DNA of 64,000 bases, from NCBI GenBank assembly GCA_000320605.2, contig KB445796.1, positions 1,559,698 through 1,623,697 of the forward strand. Direction: 5' to 3'. Source of the DNA: Gelatoporia subvermispora B. Lineage: Eukaryota > Basidiomycota > Agaricomycetes > Polyporales > Gelatoporiaceae. Made by a program: the position numbers and the translations under genes. Shown here in pieces: positions 36,605 to 48,260 of the stretch. Position 1 is the first letter of the stretch. Each line of letters opens with the position of its first letter. The notes below the pieces were generated by a model, which did not search any database, was not told the origin of the DNA, and saw only the letters and a program-made list of their open reading frames with translations.

Positions 36605-38313
36605 TATGTGGCGCGGAAGAAAGGCTAGCTCTCTGTCGTGGTCGTCTGCATGAAATACGCTGGTTGGGATGGACCTCGCGCCGGGAACGTGGATGTTGAC
36701 CGGGAAGAGAGCATGGCCAATGCTGCGCACCGTGCTGTTCCGAGACGTCTCAACGGCCTTCTGCTGTTCTCTCACAGCCCGTTCCGGACGTACGTCAACC
36801 CATTTTGGAAATTCTGCCCGCAAGTTCAGCCACTATCCTCAGCAGGCGTATTTGGCAGACCGAGCAGACCGAGCAGACCCAGCTTTCGGTCGGCATGAAG
36901 TACTGTACATGTGTTCTGATGGTAAGGGTTCGCTGCAGTACAATCGTCTTCGGTACAAGTGCGAGTCGCGACCAGTCATGGGAAGGGAGAACGCGAAGTC
37001 GACGCGATCGAGCTGGGGCGGCGTTTACCCGTGGGAGAATCTTACATTAGCATGCAACCGCCGTCTTGCAGTTGTCCTGTCTCATGTCGACAGGTTTCAG
37101 AAGGTTTCAGAGGACAGAGGACAATGGTCTTTTGGATGCTTAAACAATAATCGTCGTCCATCGCAAGAACTGTCCGTCTCTGAGCTACCTGATCTGGGCA
37201 CTCCAGACGGATTCAAGCCTGACGGTATTGGCCAGGCGGATACTTACATCCATGTGGCCACCAATGGGAGCGGTTGGATCAGTCATGTCTTCCCTCAGTA
37301 TCACGACGCAAACCTAATGCCCAATCTACTGTGCACGATCTACGCAGCAGCTCGCGGCAGACGTAGGTCTCCTACACCAACTTCTGACAGCGACCAAATA
37401 TGTGTGTATACCATGAATTCGGTTCCACTGGGTATCCCACTCTTCAAACCTCAAGCTTGACATCTGATATCTTCACGCGGAACAATTTTGTCGAGCTTAC
37501 GGATTCAGATGTATATGGCATAGCTATGAGCTCAATTGCACTCAACTGCGAGCACAGCGTGGATAAGCAGGGCACAACTGGTTGACCTCCCGTTAATCTG
37601 TCAAGATCACTGGTAGGCCGAACGAACATGCATCGAGAAGTTGGGCACACAGCTCCATCTGGCCGTATAGTGCACTCAAATTACATACTCTGTCTCCTCG
37701 TTCCACACAGCCAGAAACGGTCGAAGCACAGCTACAAAGTACTGGCCTGCGGAGGCGCTGCCGATGACAGCCGAGATCAGATCGCGTGCATATGTTGCGT
37801 TCACCGTAATTAGCACACCGCATCCGTCCTCCGCAACTGCCCCACCCGAAGGCTTGACACCGTGGCATATCCTCCAGGCTCATATCTCTCCGGCCCACCG
37901 CAGAGTGAACCTGCGGAGACCTCAGGGGCAACACGCATCATGGCCGCCGGGTACATCACGGCGCTCGGTCGTGCCTACGGGGGCTTCCCTAGTCCCCGGT
38001 GCCCGCGCTGGACTTTCGTAGAGCCGTAGTCTCCTCTGGTATACATCTCTGGGAACGCAATCCGAATCTGACTCGGAGAGGCTTCGAGAACTCGTGGTTG
38101 ATTCTGTGCGGCGACGTGAGCGCTGTTGGCATACAGTGTCTGACGTGGTCCTGACAATAACTGCCTTTCGAGGCGCGATTGTTCCTCGTCTCAAGTTCTG
38201 CGAGATAAAATGACTCATCAGCAGGAAGATGATTAGCTCAAGGACCATACCATAACATCTCCACTGCAGAAAGCAGCTCATCTAGATGTCCAGCACACCC
38301 CGCGATACCTGAC
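36605..38313. other. 1.7-kb unresolved region, possible gene remnants
   Basis: It starts with the PLB promoter. A forward frame is open for 263 codons (36669-37460) but has no signal peptide, domain or splice-supported extension, so I do not call it. On the minus strand, 37590-38260 shows protein-like segments in changing frames (QPRVLEASPSQIRIAFPEMY; SAVMYPAAMMRVAPEVSAGS; TYARDLISAVIGSASAGQYF) separated by stops. They may be exons of an unrecognised gene or a decayed one. A short direct repeat of GACCGAGCA lies near 36858-36885. Confidence 0.3.
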
Positions 38314-39514
38314 ATGGGGCTCCCTCTTATTGATGCACATATCCTCGCGCTGTTCTGCACCGATATTTTCCTCGGCATCCACCTTGTCACTTTCGCATTC
38401 GCTCTTTGGTCTCAGATATGGAATCATCCTGTACGTGGGAGGAAGACCAACTGGTTGCTCGTTGCAGTCACCATTGTCATGGGTGTCATCGGCGGGCTCA
38501 ATGCTATCCTCGACGTCTATGCCAATATATTAGCGTGGTCTTCCAATGATATTGGAATTTTCACTGAGTCCGCTGCGCTAGTCTCGATCATCGTCGTACG
38601 TCTATCCATGATAACAAATTTCATCTATGTGAAATGACGCTTTGTCCAGAAAGTCGACGAAGCGATACCTCCGCTCATCGGAGATGCCATCCTAGTGAGC
38701 TCTCAACCTGCTCGAGCCCAGTTCATGCCCTAAATTCTGCATAGATATACCGATGCTGGCTCGTATACCAGCGAAAATGGACTGCAGTCATTATCTCGAT
38801 GATTATTTGGTTGTTATGTCTGGCCCTCAGTATATTCGTCGTCATCAAATCTGCGCTGGCAAAGTTCCCGGGAGGTATCAATAGCCCGGAATTAAGGCCA
38901 TACACTGGAGCAGCACTTGTGTTGACAGTGGTGCTGAATGTGATCACGACATGTATGTAGTAGAATACAGAAGTCGACCTGGCGTGCACTGACACTTTGG
39001 TCCGTAGCACTCATTGTGTTCAGGATTTGGAGCGGTAGCAAGCAATTGCGAACATCCCTGGAAGGACGAAGTAGGCTCACATATGTTATCCGAGTCATCG
39101 TCGAGTCCGGATTGCTTTACATGGTGACGGCGGTCATTGTGTTGTGCACCGCAGTCACTGGGAGCAGCGCCGACTACATCACAGGAGAAAGCGTCAGTGA
39201 TACACCTGTCGAGCATCATTCCTGAATACTGACTGAACTCAACCTCCCAGTTCGTTCAGATCACCGGTATCTCTTTCAACTTGATGATCATTCGGTTCGA
39301 TCAGAACCTGGCGGACTCCCAGACGGAGATGCGCATGACAACACGCTCAGACCCATGCAGCAATATTCGATCAGAGGACGCACGCCAATCTTTGGCGGGA
39401 TATCCACCCCCGCCGACGCTGACTGTCGTGATCGATGACGACGGAAGCATCCTGAATTCTATGGAGGGCGCGGTTCCGCTGGTCACCATTCACCCCAAGA
39501 AGGAATCCGTTTGA
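38314..39514 (+). CDS. seven-transmembrane fungal membrane protein
   Basis: Receptor-like integral membrane protein of a family common in Agaricomycetes and without known ligand. Five exons. TM segments are visible in order: LALFCTDIFLGIHLVTFAFAL, WLLVAVTIVMGVIGGLNAIL, the segment around SAALVSIIV, IISMIIWLLCLALSIFVVI, YTGAALVLTVVLNVITT, VIVESGLLYMVTAVIVLCTA and FVQITGISFNLMIIRFDQ. The conserved GDAILIYRCWLVYQRKW motif lies between helices 3 and 4. Introns after SIIV, GDAIL, VITT and TGES all keep frame. The cytosolic tail ends IHPKKESV at 39514. The seven-helix topology is seen directly; signalling function is inference. Confidence 0.78.
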
Positions 39515-40005
39515 TTTTGATTCGCATGTAGTGGCGTACCAGACGTTCGTTCGATACCATCTGTATTACAGCTCCTGCTCGGTTCCTGAGAGATACCAGA
39601 GTTCCTGATTCTGATGTGTAGTTCCAGTTGATTTTAGATACTCGCCGCCGGTGCTTCGATGATTGCTGGAGGATATCAGATGCAATGAATTGTACTGTAA
39701 CCCACCGTTCGCTACGCACTGGCGACAGACTCCGCTCCGAGCTAACATAATAGCACATTCACTGTCGCCCCAAAAGTCTTTGCTTGCGCTCAAATCGCCG
39801 CCTCCCGCGATAGCGACCGTGCCGCCGGGTGGTCTCAGCACGTGATTGGAACGGGAACGCGGTGTTTTGTCTTATTTGTCTGGTTGAACCGCGTCTCGTC
39901 GATGCAGGCGAGAGAACTTTACCGCCGTGCGCAGATTGGTTCTACACTCTATTGAGCCACAGCGACGGCGAACATACATCATTGCTTAACTTATTAAGTG
40001 ACACT
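39515..40005. other. intergenic region, nothing recognised
   Basis: About 490 bases between two plus-strand genes. It holds the 3' end of the seven-TM gene and the promoter of the HMMR-like gene. No supported signal. Confidence 0.35.
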
Positions 40006-42432
40006 ATGTTCCCAAAGGGTCCGCGGTTCCCCACCGCGAAGGGTCAGTTTACGCGAATTGCTCGTTTCGCACGCATTGAAGTGGTCCTTTCGAATAGTCC
40101 CAGATGTGCCAGGACCAGCTACGTATAATCCACAAGGTATTGTGTCCGTGAAGACACGTTTGAACGCGCTCATATACAGGGGGTGCTAGATCCTGAATAT
40201 GATACATACAAGCGTGGGGCCTTCTTGGAGAAGACGAACCGCTTCTTCAAAGGAAAGGCCTCGGATGTCCCTGGTAAGTACGCCTTCGAGTGACAGGCGA
40301 AGCGAGCTCATGGATATTTGCATAGGTCCCGGCTCTTACGACCCAGATGGCAATCCCTCTTCGAAGTCCGTGCACGACCGCTACGTAGCACTGCAGCGAA
40401 AGGTGGAGGAACTGGAGAAGTTGCATGTCGACAGCAAGAAATCAGTGCGCTCGTTCAACTCCTTTTGTGACGCCACACTGGAGCTCTTGCAGCATGACCA
40501 GGAACTCGAGCGTCTCAGGACCGACCTGAAGCTGGCTCTGAAGAACGGGTCCGAACAGACCGAGCGGGCAGACAAACTCAAGAGGCAGCTCGACTTGACA
40601 GAGGCAAAGAACCTAGAAATGAAGAAATCGGCGACCCTGGATAAAGCGCAGATTCGCGAGCTGGGCATGAAGCTGCGCTCTACCGAGCACGAACGTACGC
40701 AGTGTACCTGCAAACAAGAAGCTGCGGAGGCACGCAGGGCGCTGCAAACCATCGAGGCGAAGCACAAGAACGAACTGCGTGAGAAGGATGCGAGGATCAG
40801 TGAGCTGAGCAAAGGGATCGAAGCGGAGAAGAGGCAGAAGGACCTGGTCGCGTTGAAGCTCCGCGAAACGCTGAGTGTTGCTGCACAACGGGACAGGACG
40901 AAGCTCTCCGTGGAAGAATCCCTCCGCGAAGTCCAGGCTGTATCGGAGAAAGCATTGAGCGATCTGGAAGAAGCGAAGACCCAGGCAGCCAAGAAGCAGC
41001 AAGGATTGACTTGTGCCCTCCGATCTGCCGCCAAGGAGTACGGGCGTCTTGCTTCTTCCACTATTTCGAAGTCGCCACATCACAAACTCAAGAGGAAGAA
41101 TGGCACACTGCAGGTGCTCGTATTCCATCTTGAGCGCAAGCTCGCCAACGCCGAGGCGCAGGTCCAAGAGTTGGCTCACCTAGTTCGGTACACGAAGAAC
41201 GACAATGCCTTCTTAGCTACGCAGCTCAAGGAGGTCGAGGAGGAGGTCGCATTCTACCGTCAGGCATGGAAAGACTGTGCCAGCGAGAAGAATACTCCTC
41301 CGGACCTAAGCGACCTCGAGCGAGAGCTGGCAGATCTAGAAAGGGACACGCTTCTGAACGCCGAGGAGACCATGGAGGCTCTTGCACTCGACAGTAGGAT
41401 CTGGGACAAGTACCACCGTCTCAAGAGCGACTCCCTGCTCCTCCACAGTTCAACGTTGCTCAAGGGTCTTCTCGATACTCAAGCGCTGGTTGATCAGACT
41501 GCTGTCCAATTGTCCGACGCCGAGCAACGTCACGCAGAACTACTTGCGTCGCTCGATGCGCTTAGCGCCAAATATGATAGCCTCTTGGGCGAGCTTGAGG
41601 CAGCCAATACTTCGTTGGCTCTCTCGAAAGCCGCCGAGCAGGCATCTGCCAAGCAGCTCGAGAGAGCGCGGGCACACACGGAAGCAGAAGTGGCGAAGGT
41701 GGAACAAAACCTGCAACGCGAGAAAGAGGCCGCTCAGCGGCTGTCAGCTACCTTGCAAAAAAGCAGGATCGCAGAGGAAGCTCTCCGCGAGGAGATCCAG
41801 AAGTGAGTATCGTTTCCTCTCCAATCTTGCATCCCGCTTCTAATTCGTTCCCGTCTGTCCACAGACTCATGGAGGCTCTTGAAGAGGCGGAGAGATACCG
41901 TGATGCATACAGCAGTCTTGCCGAGGAGGTCGAGGCATTGGTCGCACGCAATGCGCTTGCTGAGGACGAAGCTCAGCGTCTGAGCAGATTCAACGCGGAG
42001 ATCGTTGGACATAATAATCCCGCACAGCGGATTGTGTATGTCGACAAGATCCGTCGGGAATTGCACGAGACCAAGCAGGTCAGTCCCAAGTCTGAAACTA
42101 GTCCCAGGCTGTCTGCTGACTGCCTCGAATGACAGCAACTGCTCATGTCCATTAGAGACCGCGATACTGTGCAAATGGAGAATGACGGCTTGCGCCACGA
42201 ATTGCAACTCTACAAGTCGATCAGCGTTCCCCAAGAATCAAAGCCTCGTACGGCCCTGACTCGAATTCCCCGCATGCCACCTGCTTCTCAGAGCGCAGGC
42301 CTGAAGCCTGAGCTAAAGGTATCTCATACAACTAGGAATATTAGTCCCTCACCCCCAAGACGGACTCGATTCGGCGCGATCACGAACATCGACTACAGTC
42401 GAGACGAAATGACGCTTGACGAAATCATTTAA
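40006..42432 (+). CDS. HMMR-like coiled-coil protein with STPGR (SHIPPO) motifs
   Basis: Long coiled-coil protein, probably microtubule- or spindle-associated. The first exon at 40006 begins MFPKGPRFPTAK, and splicing gives VPDVPGPATYNPQG, LDPEYDTYKRGAFLEKTNRF, FKGKASDVPGPGSYDPDGN. The two PGPxxY motifs and their spacing match the STPGR repeats and N-terminus of hyaluronan-mediated motility receptor (HMMR). About 480 residues of continuous heptad-rich coiled coil follow (VALQRKVEELEKLHVDSKKS onward). The C-terminal part, LMEALEEAERYRDAYSSLAE and GHNNPAQRIVYVDKIRREL, resembles the HMMR C-terminal motif. The end is Pro/Ser-rich (SPSPPRRTRFG). Introns follow STAK, NPQ, DVPG, EEIQK and HETKQ. Spindle function is known for vertebrate HMMR; here it is inference. 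Confidence 0.75.
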
Positions 42433-42565
42433 ATGAATGACAAACCGATATGTACCGATTTATCTTCCATCTTGGCCACAGGGCTGGAGCGTATCTTATC
42501 GTGTTTCCTATTAGATTTGTCACAGTCTAGGCTTGGTATACCCGTTGTATCAGTATATTGTCATA

Positions 42566-43908
42566 TCAATCTAGCACAGCATATTTCTTGAGATGTTCTG
42601 GGATTGCATCATACAATCCCTTTGTCTTCAACCACGCCTTTGAGAACAGCCGGCTCTGGTACCGATATGCACCATCGCAGAGAACAGTCGCGACCGTGGA
42701 TCCTGCGGTCATGTCAGTTTTGAATTATATGTAGTAGTCAAGAGGACATACCTCGTCCTAATTTCTGCGCGAGCTCGACAGCAGCAACGACATTCAGCGC
42801 AGAGCTGGCACCAAGGTAGAGACCCTCGGTGTCCAGAAGATCGTAGATCATCTCTATCGATTTCTCGTCTGGGATGTGCAACGCTCCAGAGATGTCGTTG
42901 ACAAACGTGCCAAGATTGTTGGTGATACGACCTTGGCCAATGCCTGCGAGTTATAGGCTTAGCTTGCAAGCCGAACTAGTCGTGAATAGCTGACTTACCC
43001 TCCGTTATAGAGCTTCCCGCTCGTTCGTTCAGCTTACCTCCCGAAGTGATGTAGCTGTACAGCACACTGCCCGGTGGGTCCGCCAGCCAAATCTGTGTCC
43101 GCCCGCCGCTCTTCTCCTTCAGATATCTGCCGACACCCGCAAGTGTGCCACCAGTGCCCGTCGCGCAGGTGAAGCCGTCGAGCTTCCCCTGGGTCTGCTC
43201 CCAGATTTCAGGACCTGTAGAGACGTAATGTGCCTGAGCATTCGCAGTGTTGTCGAACTGGTCTGTCCAGATTGCGTTAGGAAGCTGTTCTGCGAATTCG
43301 CGTGCTTGGTGGTTGTAGTTCTTCGGGTTCTCGTAGGCGACCGCGGGGACGGGGTAGACCTCAGCGCCGAGCATGCGCAGGAGATCGATCTTCTCCTGGC
43401 TCTGTATGCAGAACGCATAGTGAATACATTGGACACCCTGATGATTTGATGATGTCACGTACCTGTGTGTTTGGCATGAAGATCACGCATTTGTATCCTT
43501 TGGATCTGCACACATGCGCAAGACCGATGCCTGTGTTGCCAGCAGTACCCTCGACGACGGTACCTCCAGGCTTCAGCCTGAACGAGGGTGAGTACCAATG
43601 GATTGTAGGATGGCTATCGCACTCACAAGCCTCTCTTCTCGGCATCTTGGACGACACCTAAGGCAGCACGGTCCTTCACACTACCACCAGGGTTTTGGAA
43701 CTCTGCCTTGCCCAAGATAGTGCATCCTGTCTTCTCCGAGAGCTTTTTCAGGTGAATCTGACGGGCTATTGTGAGACTTAGTGATCGACTGAACGTGAAC
43801 CTTCGCGGTACGCACGAGTGGTGTGTTCCCGACAGCACCGACAAAGCCATCAACGGCGCGAGATGTGAACCCCCTCGAGAGGACGGTCGCTCGCAGGGCG
43901 GCAGACAT
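42566..43908 (-). CDS. cysteine synthase (PLP-dependent), probably mitochondrial
   Basis: Fold-type II PLP enzyme that makes cysteine from O-acetylserine and sulfide. The start at 43908 gives [18 protein letters not shown], a likely mitochondrial presequence, then [11 protein letters not shown]. The PLP lysine sits in [14 protein letters not shown]. The phosphate/substrate loop is [19 protein letters not shown]. Further blocks are [57 protein letters not shown] and IWLADPPGS. The last exons encode [40 protein letters not shown] and the end [10 protein letters not shown] with stop at 42566. Six or so introns. It could equally be annotated as the longer fungal cysteine synthase 1/2 type; the reaction is the same. 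Confidence 0.92.
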
Positions 43909-44409
43909 GGTAGAGACAAGGCAAGAGCAGCGTAGTGCACGATTATATCTCGGAGGGTTTACATATTGCCAGGCTGTCGAACGCGCTGCAAGGCGTCATC
44001 ATGAGCAACCTCCCTGCTATTCCAAATACTGGTCGGCCTTATGTAAGGCCTACGCGTCCGAAAGGCCAGTGTCCAACATTGCCCACTTGTTTGATCAGTG
44101 CACTCTCGTTGGGATATTACCAAAGGGTACAACTTGGCCCGCCAGCCCTATATATTCCAAAAAAACAATCCAGCAGAAGAAGATGGAACCTACGACCAGT
44201 AAGTCGCCTATTAAAGATCATATACATAGGTGTATCATCGTGTGGGTAAATGGGGGAGGGCCCGAGTAAAGTGAGGACGAGTAGCTAGCGGAGAGAGGAT
44301 CGTATGAGAGAAGTCCGTCGTGCAAGCGTGCATTCGTCGTGCGGGCCATTAGGGTGGGGGTATAGAGCATGGAGAGTAAGGGATTCGGGCGCACAGAGCA
44401 GCAGACCGT
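43909..44409. other. intergenic region
   Basis: About 500 bases between the cysteine synthase start and the ARF stop. No coding feature was supported. A short A-run (44160-44168) and AT-rich sequence near 44145 are present. Confidence 0.35.
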
Positions 44410-45241
<832 letters not shown>

Positions 45242-45678
45242 AGTGGCAAACGAGTAGAATGTAAAGAACGACGGGGTGGGGTGTGGCGGACGAAGAGGAG
45301 GAAAGGGAAAGGACGTTGAATTCGGCCGTGGATGGCTGGAAGGACGCGTTCGAGGCAAAGCGGCAAATCCTCACTCAAACACGTCGCACGGGTCCTACGC
45401 GCTCCCACGCTATAGGCTGCATTAGGCTACCATACTCGGCCTGTTAAGGCCTGCTATAGGCCCGCTAACCTTCGCTAACGCACCTCCTGCTCGCAATCTA
45501 TCTCCTCCCTCGGTTACTGCTGCCGGGTACGATACATAATCTCCATTACAGCTAGCACGAATTATACGTAGAGCAGAACACACACACATCCAGTGGGTAT
45601 ACCGTACAATACAGTCCCAAAAATTTGTCTAGCATCTGCATTTACATTCCAACGCGTCACATTCCAAGCATCCCGCCG
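45242..45678. promoter_or_regulatory. intergenic region with ARF promoter
   Basis: About 440 bases between the ARF start and the stop of the next minus-strand gene. A CT-rich tract runs on the ARF coding strand just upstream of its ATG (45250-45345), a common fungal housekeeping promoter pattern. Nothing else was recognised. Confidence 0.35.
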
Positions 45679-47841
45679 TCATCCAGATGCAATCCCGGGA
45701 GAGCCCAGTTGCGACTGCTGGAACACCTTCAGCCAGCCCTCGCCCATGTCCGACCGCAACGCCTCAATTCGCGCACGGAACTCATCCGCCTCCTTCAGCT
45801 GCGTGCCCTCCTCCCGCTCTGCCGTGCTCGGCTCGTACACCGACGGCGAAATCCGCGCCCGGCGGCCCGCTGCACGCGAGATGGTCGACGACTTGCGCAG
45901 GGAGCCCGGCTGGTTCGCAAACGACGTCATCTCCCCTGCGACACCCCGCACCGTGCCCGCGAACTCGGTCTGCGAGCGACTATGTCGTGACCGCGGCGGT
46001 GGGCGGATGGCTGGGGCGGCGACTGGTGCGTCGGGAACGCGTTGAACTTCCACCACAGTCTCCCCCGAGGGCCTAGGACGCGTCGCCTCCGCAACCTTGG
46101 TTATAGGCTTCATAGGACTTGCGGTGCGTTTGCCGACGTCCGATCCGACTCGAGCATGCGACCCGCTCCGCGAGCTTCCCGCCTCGCTCTCCCCATCAAG
46201 GTCGACAATGCGCTTGTTCTTCTTTCTGCGTCCGCGGCCCACTACGGGCGCGATATGCGGAGACGCAGGATGGGAAGAGGGAAGAGACATAGGCGACGCT
46301 TGCGAAGGGGCTCGATGATGTTGTGCGCCACTGACAGGACTTGGGCTACCCACCGCCACGACCGGAGGCGAATAAGCCACGGATGGCGGACGTGTCGATG
46401 TCATTTGCTCTGGGGGCGGCGAAGTCAGGTACTGCTTCTCGTAGAAGCCCGGCGGTGTGCCATCCAGTAAGATGTTCTTGCTCTCCCTCCAAAAGTAATC
46501 GAAACAGCGTATTCGGTAGCCTTCTTCCATCTCCACGAACGGGTTGCCCTCGATCCATACCTCTGCAATGTTTGGGAGGGTCGCTAACCGCCCGACCTCA
46601 GCGCTCTCTTCGATGCGGTTATTGCGGATATCGACGCGTTCGAGGGCGAGTAAACGTTCGAGACCGCATATCGACTCGAGTCGATTGTGCGAGAGGTTCA
46701 GGTAGAGCACCTGTCCCAGCATGGTATAGATGCCGAGAACGGACTCGATCATATTGTCCGAGAGATTGAGCGACACGAGACTGTACAGTGCGCTCAATCC
46801 CGGAGGGACGGAGACGAGGAGGTTGGACGATAGATCGAGATGCGTGAGAGAGGTTAGGCATGGTAGGAATGTCGTGGGGAGGAATGTTAGGGCATTGTCG
46901 GATAGGGAGAGGTGTCGCAAGAAATCCCACTTCAAAGATGCTGGCAAGGGTAGTTCGGGGGACGGTGGTTTTGGTGTGTTCTCCACGGTTCCTGGGGCAT
47001 CCTCTGCGTCTTCTGGCACCGATTCCGGTAGTCGTGTACCGGAGAACGACGATTGTCGTGAAGGTGCATGAGAATGCCTCCGCTTCCGAACAGTGTTCAC
47101 GTTGCCTTCTCTGCGGGCTTGGTCATCCGTGACTGCGCTAATGAAGATATCGGATACATCCTCCAGCCCACTCCTCTTGATGGTCAGGCTTCGCAGGCCC
47201 TCAGCTAACCTGTCCCATCCCAGCAATGTCCGCGGGTCTACATCATCGCATTGGAGCGTCTGCAGATTCTTGAACACATCGAGTGGTACTGCATTCTCGT
47301 TTGGCGCCTCATTTGCTAGTTCGGTGATAAGTTTCGACTCGGGTGCATGGAGCGACAGCGCAGGCAGCTTGGTGAAGCAACTGTAGATATACTTGAGCTC
47401 CGCATCCACGCTGGGTGGGAGCGGTCGGCCCCACCAACCCGCACCAAGAGACAAACGAGACACAGCTGACAACGACGAGCGGAAGGAGGCGAGAGAGAGG
47501 GTTTCCGACTTGTCGGAATTGGGGAAGACGTTGATGTAGTTCATAGGCCGTGCAGGAGACTCAACCTTAACGTCGATTGAACCAACGTCAAGGCCAACGG
47601 CTTCCATACGCATCAAGAGGTAGAATAGGTGATGTTCATCAAGCGAGAGGATGACAGGCTTCACGTCGGCGGGTGCAGCATTCTCCGAGCCGAACCAGCT
47701 GAAGGGGTTGAGGAGCGACGCATCGGAGCCCACCTTCGCGCGCCGCTTGCGTGCAAACACGGCCGCGGCAAGACGCTGTTCGTGTGTCCGAATGTACTCG
47801 GCGATGCGTCTGATGTAGTCGTCGCCGGCTTCAGTGTCCAT
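45679..47841 (-). CDS. leucine-rich-repeat protein, intronless
   Basis: A single exon of 720 codons. The N-terminus (MDTEAGDDYIRRIAEYIRTH) is helical. A globular part (residues 60-250) contains LDEHHLFYLLMRMEAVGLDV and LKYIYSCFTKLPALSLHAPE. SDS22-like leucine-rich repeats then run from about residue 310 to 430: LRHLSLSDNALTFLPTTFLP, LTHLDLSSNLLVSVPPGLSA, LVSLNLSDNMIESVLGIYTM, VLYLNLSHNRLESICGLERL, LERVDIRNNRIEESAEVGRL. An LRR cap follows (PNIAEVWIEGNPFVEMEEGY, RIRCFDYFWRES). The last 250 residues are Ser/Pro/Arg-rich with a basic patch (RGRRKKNKRIVDLDG). Such proteins often scaffold signalling or cytoskeletal complexes; no specific function can be given. It is unusual here in having no intron. 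Confidence 0.85.
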   Translation of the reverse strand: MDTEAGDDYIRRIAEYIRTHEQRLAAAVFARKRRAKVGSDASLLNPFSWFGSENAAPADVKPVILSLDEHHLFYLLMRMEAVGLDVGSIDVKVESPARPMNYINVFPNSDKSETLSLASFRSSLSAVSRLSLGAGWWGRPLPPSVDAELKYIYSCFTKLPALSLHAPESKLITELANEAPNENAVPLDVFKNLQTLQCDDVDPRTLLGWDRLAEGLRSLTIKRSGLEDVSDIFISAVTDDQARREGNVNTVRKRRHSHAPSRQSSFSGTRLPESVPEDAEDAPGTVENTPKPPSPELPLPASLKWDFLRHLSLSDNALTFLPTTFLPCLTSLTHLDLSSNLLVSVPPGLSALYSLVSLNLSDNMIESVLGIYTMLGQVLYLNLSHNRLESICGLERLLALERVDIRNNRIEESAEVGRLATLPNIAEVWIEGNPFVEMEEGYRIRCFDYFWRESKNILLDGTPPGFYEKQYLTSPPPEQMTSTRPPSVAYSPPVVAVGSPSPVSGAQHHRAPSQASPMSLPSSHPASPHIAPVVGRGRRKKNKRIVDLDGESEAGSSRSGSHARVGSDVGKRTASPMKPITKVAEATRPRPSGETVVEVQRVPDAPVAAPAIRPPPRSRHSRSQTEFAGTVRGVAGEMTSFANQPGSLRKSSTISRAAGRRARISPSVYEPSTAEREEGTQLKEADEFRARIEALRSDMGEGWLKVFQQSQLGSPGIASG

Positions 47842-48260
47842 TGCTTATGGGAGGCGGAAGTAGTGGGTAGCGAGCAGCACTTGAAGCGCCGGCGCCGCTG
47901 AAGGCCTCGGAAAGGGCTGCCACCACGCAGGGCTAGAGGTTGGTTCAAGTGCAGTTGAACGCGTATCGGATCAGAACATGAGGACTTGGACTCACGACCG
48001 CGACTGAAAAACGTTGTGTGTGATTCGTGAGAGACAGACGGAGGCAGGTGGCAGTGACTGAGGACCACTCGGCTCCCAGCTCTTGGCCAGTTAAGGCTCG
48101 GTTTGGCATTTCAATATCAATTACTTTAGTCTTGTCGACGAAAATCCATACGAGTATTACGCGGGACGCGTCACCTTTCTCCCTTCATCCACTCTCTCGA
48201 GCGGCGTTTAGCCACTTTCCCTTCCTTTCCTCCTCACCATCAGTATCGCTAGCCATCACC
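47842..48260. promoter_or_regulatory. divergent promoter region, LRR gene / RAD23
   Basis: About 420 bases between divergent starts at 47841 and 48261. A C/T-rich stretch (48175-48250) precedes the RAD23 ATG. No TATA box is evident. Confidence 0.45.

Noticed and set aside
36669..37460. 263-codon forward ORF upstream of phospholipase B
   Set aside because: No recognisable domain, no signal peptide, no splice-supported extension, and composition like neighbouring non-coding DNA. It remains possible but unsupported.
40381..41179. Long reverse-strand ORFs across the coiled-coil gene
   Set aside because: Antisense frames rich in Ser/Leu/Phe produced by Glu/Lys/Ala-rich coiled-coil codons.
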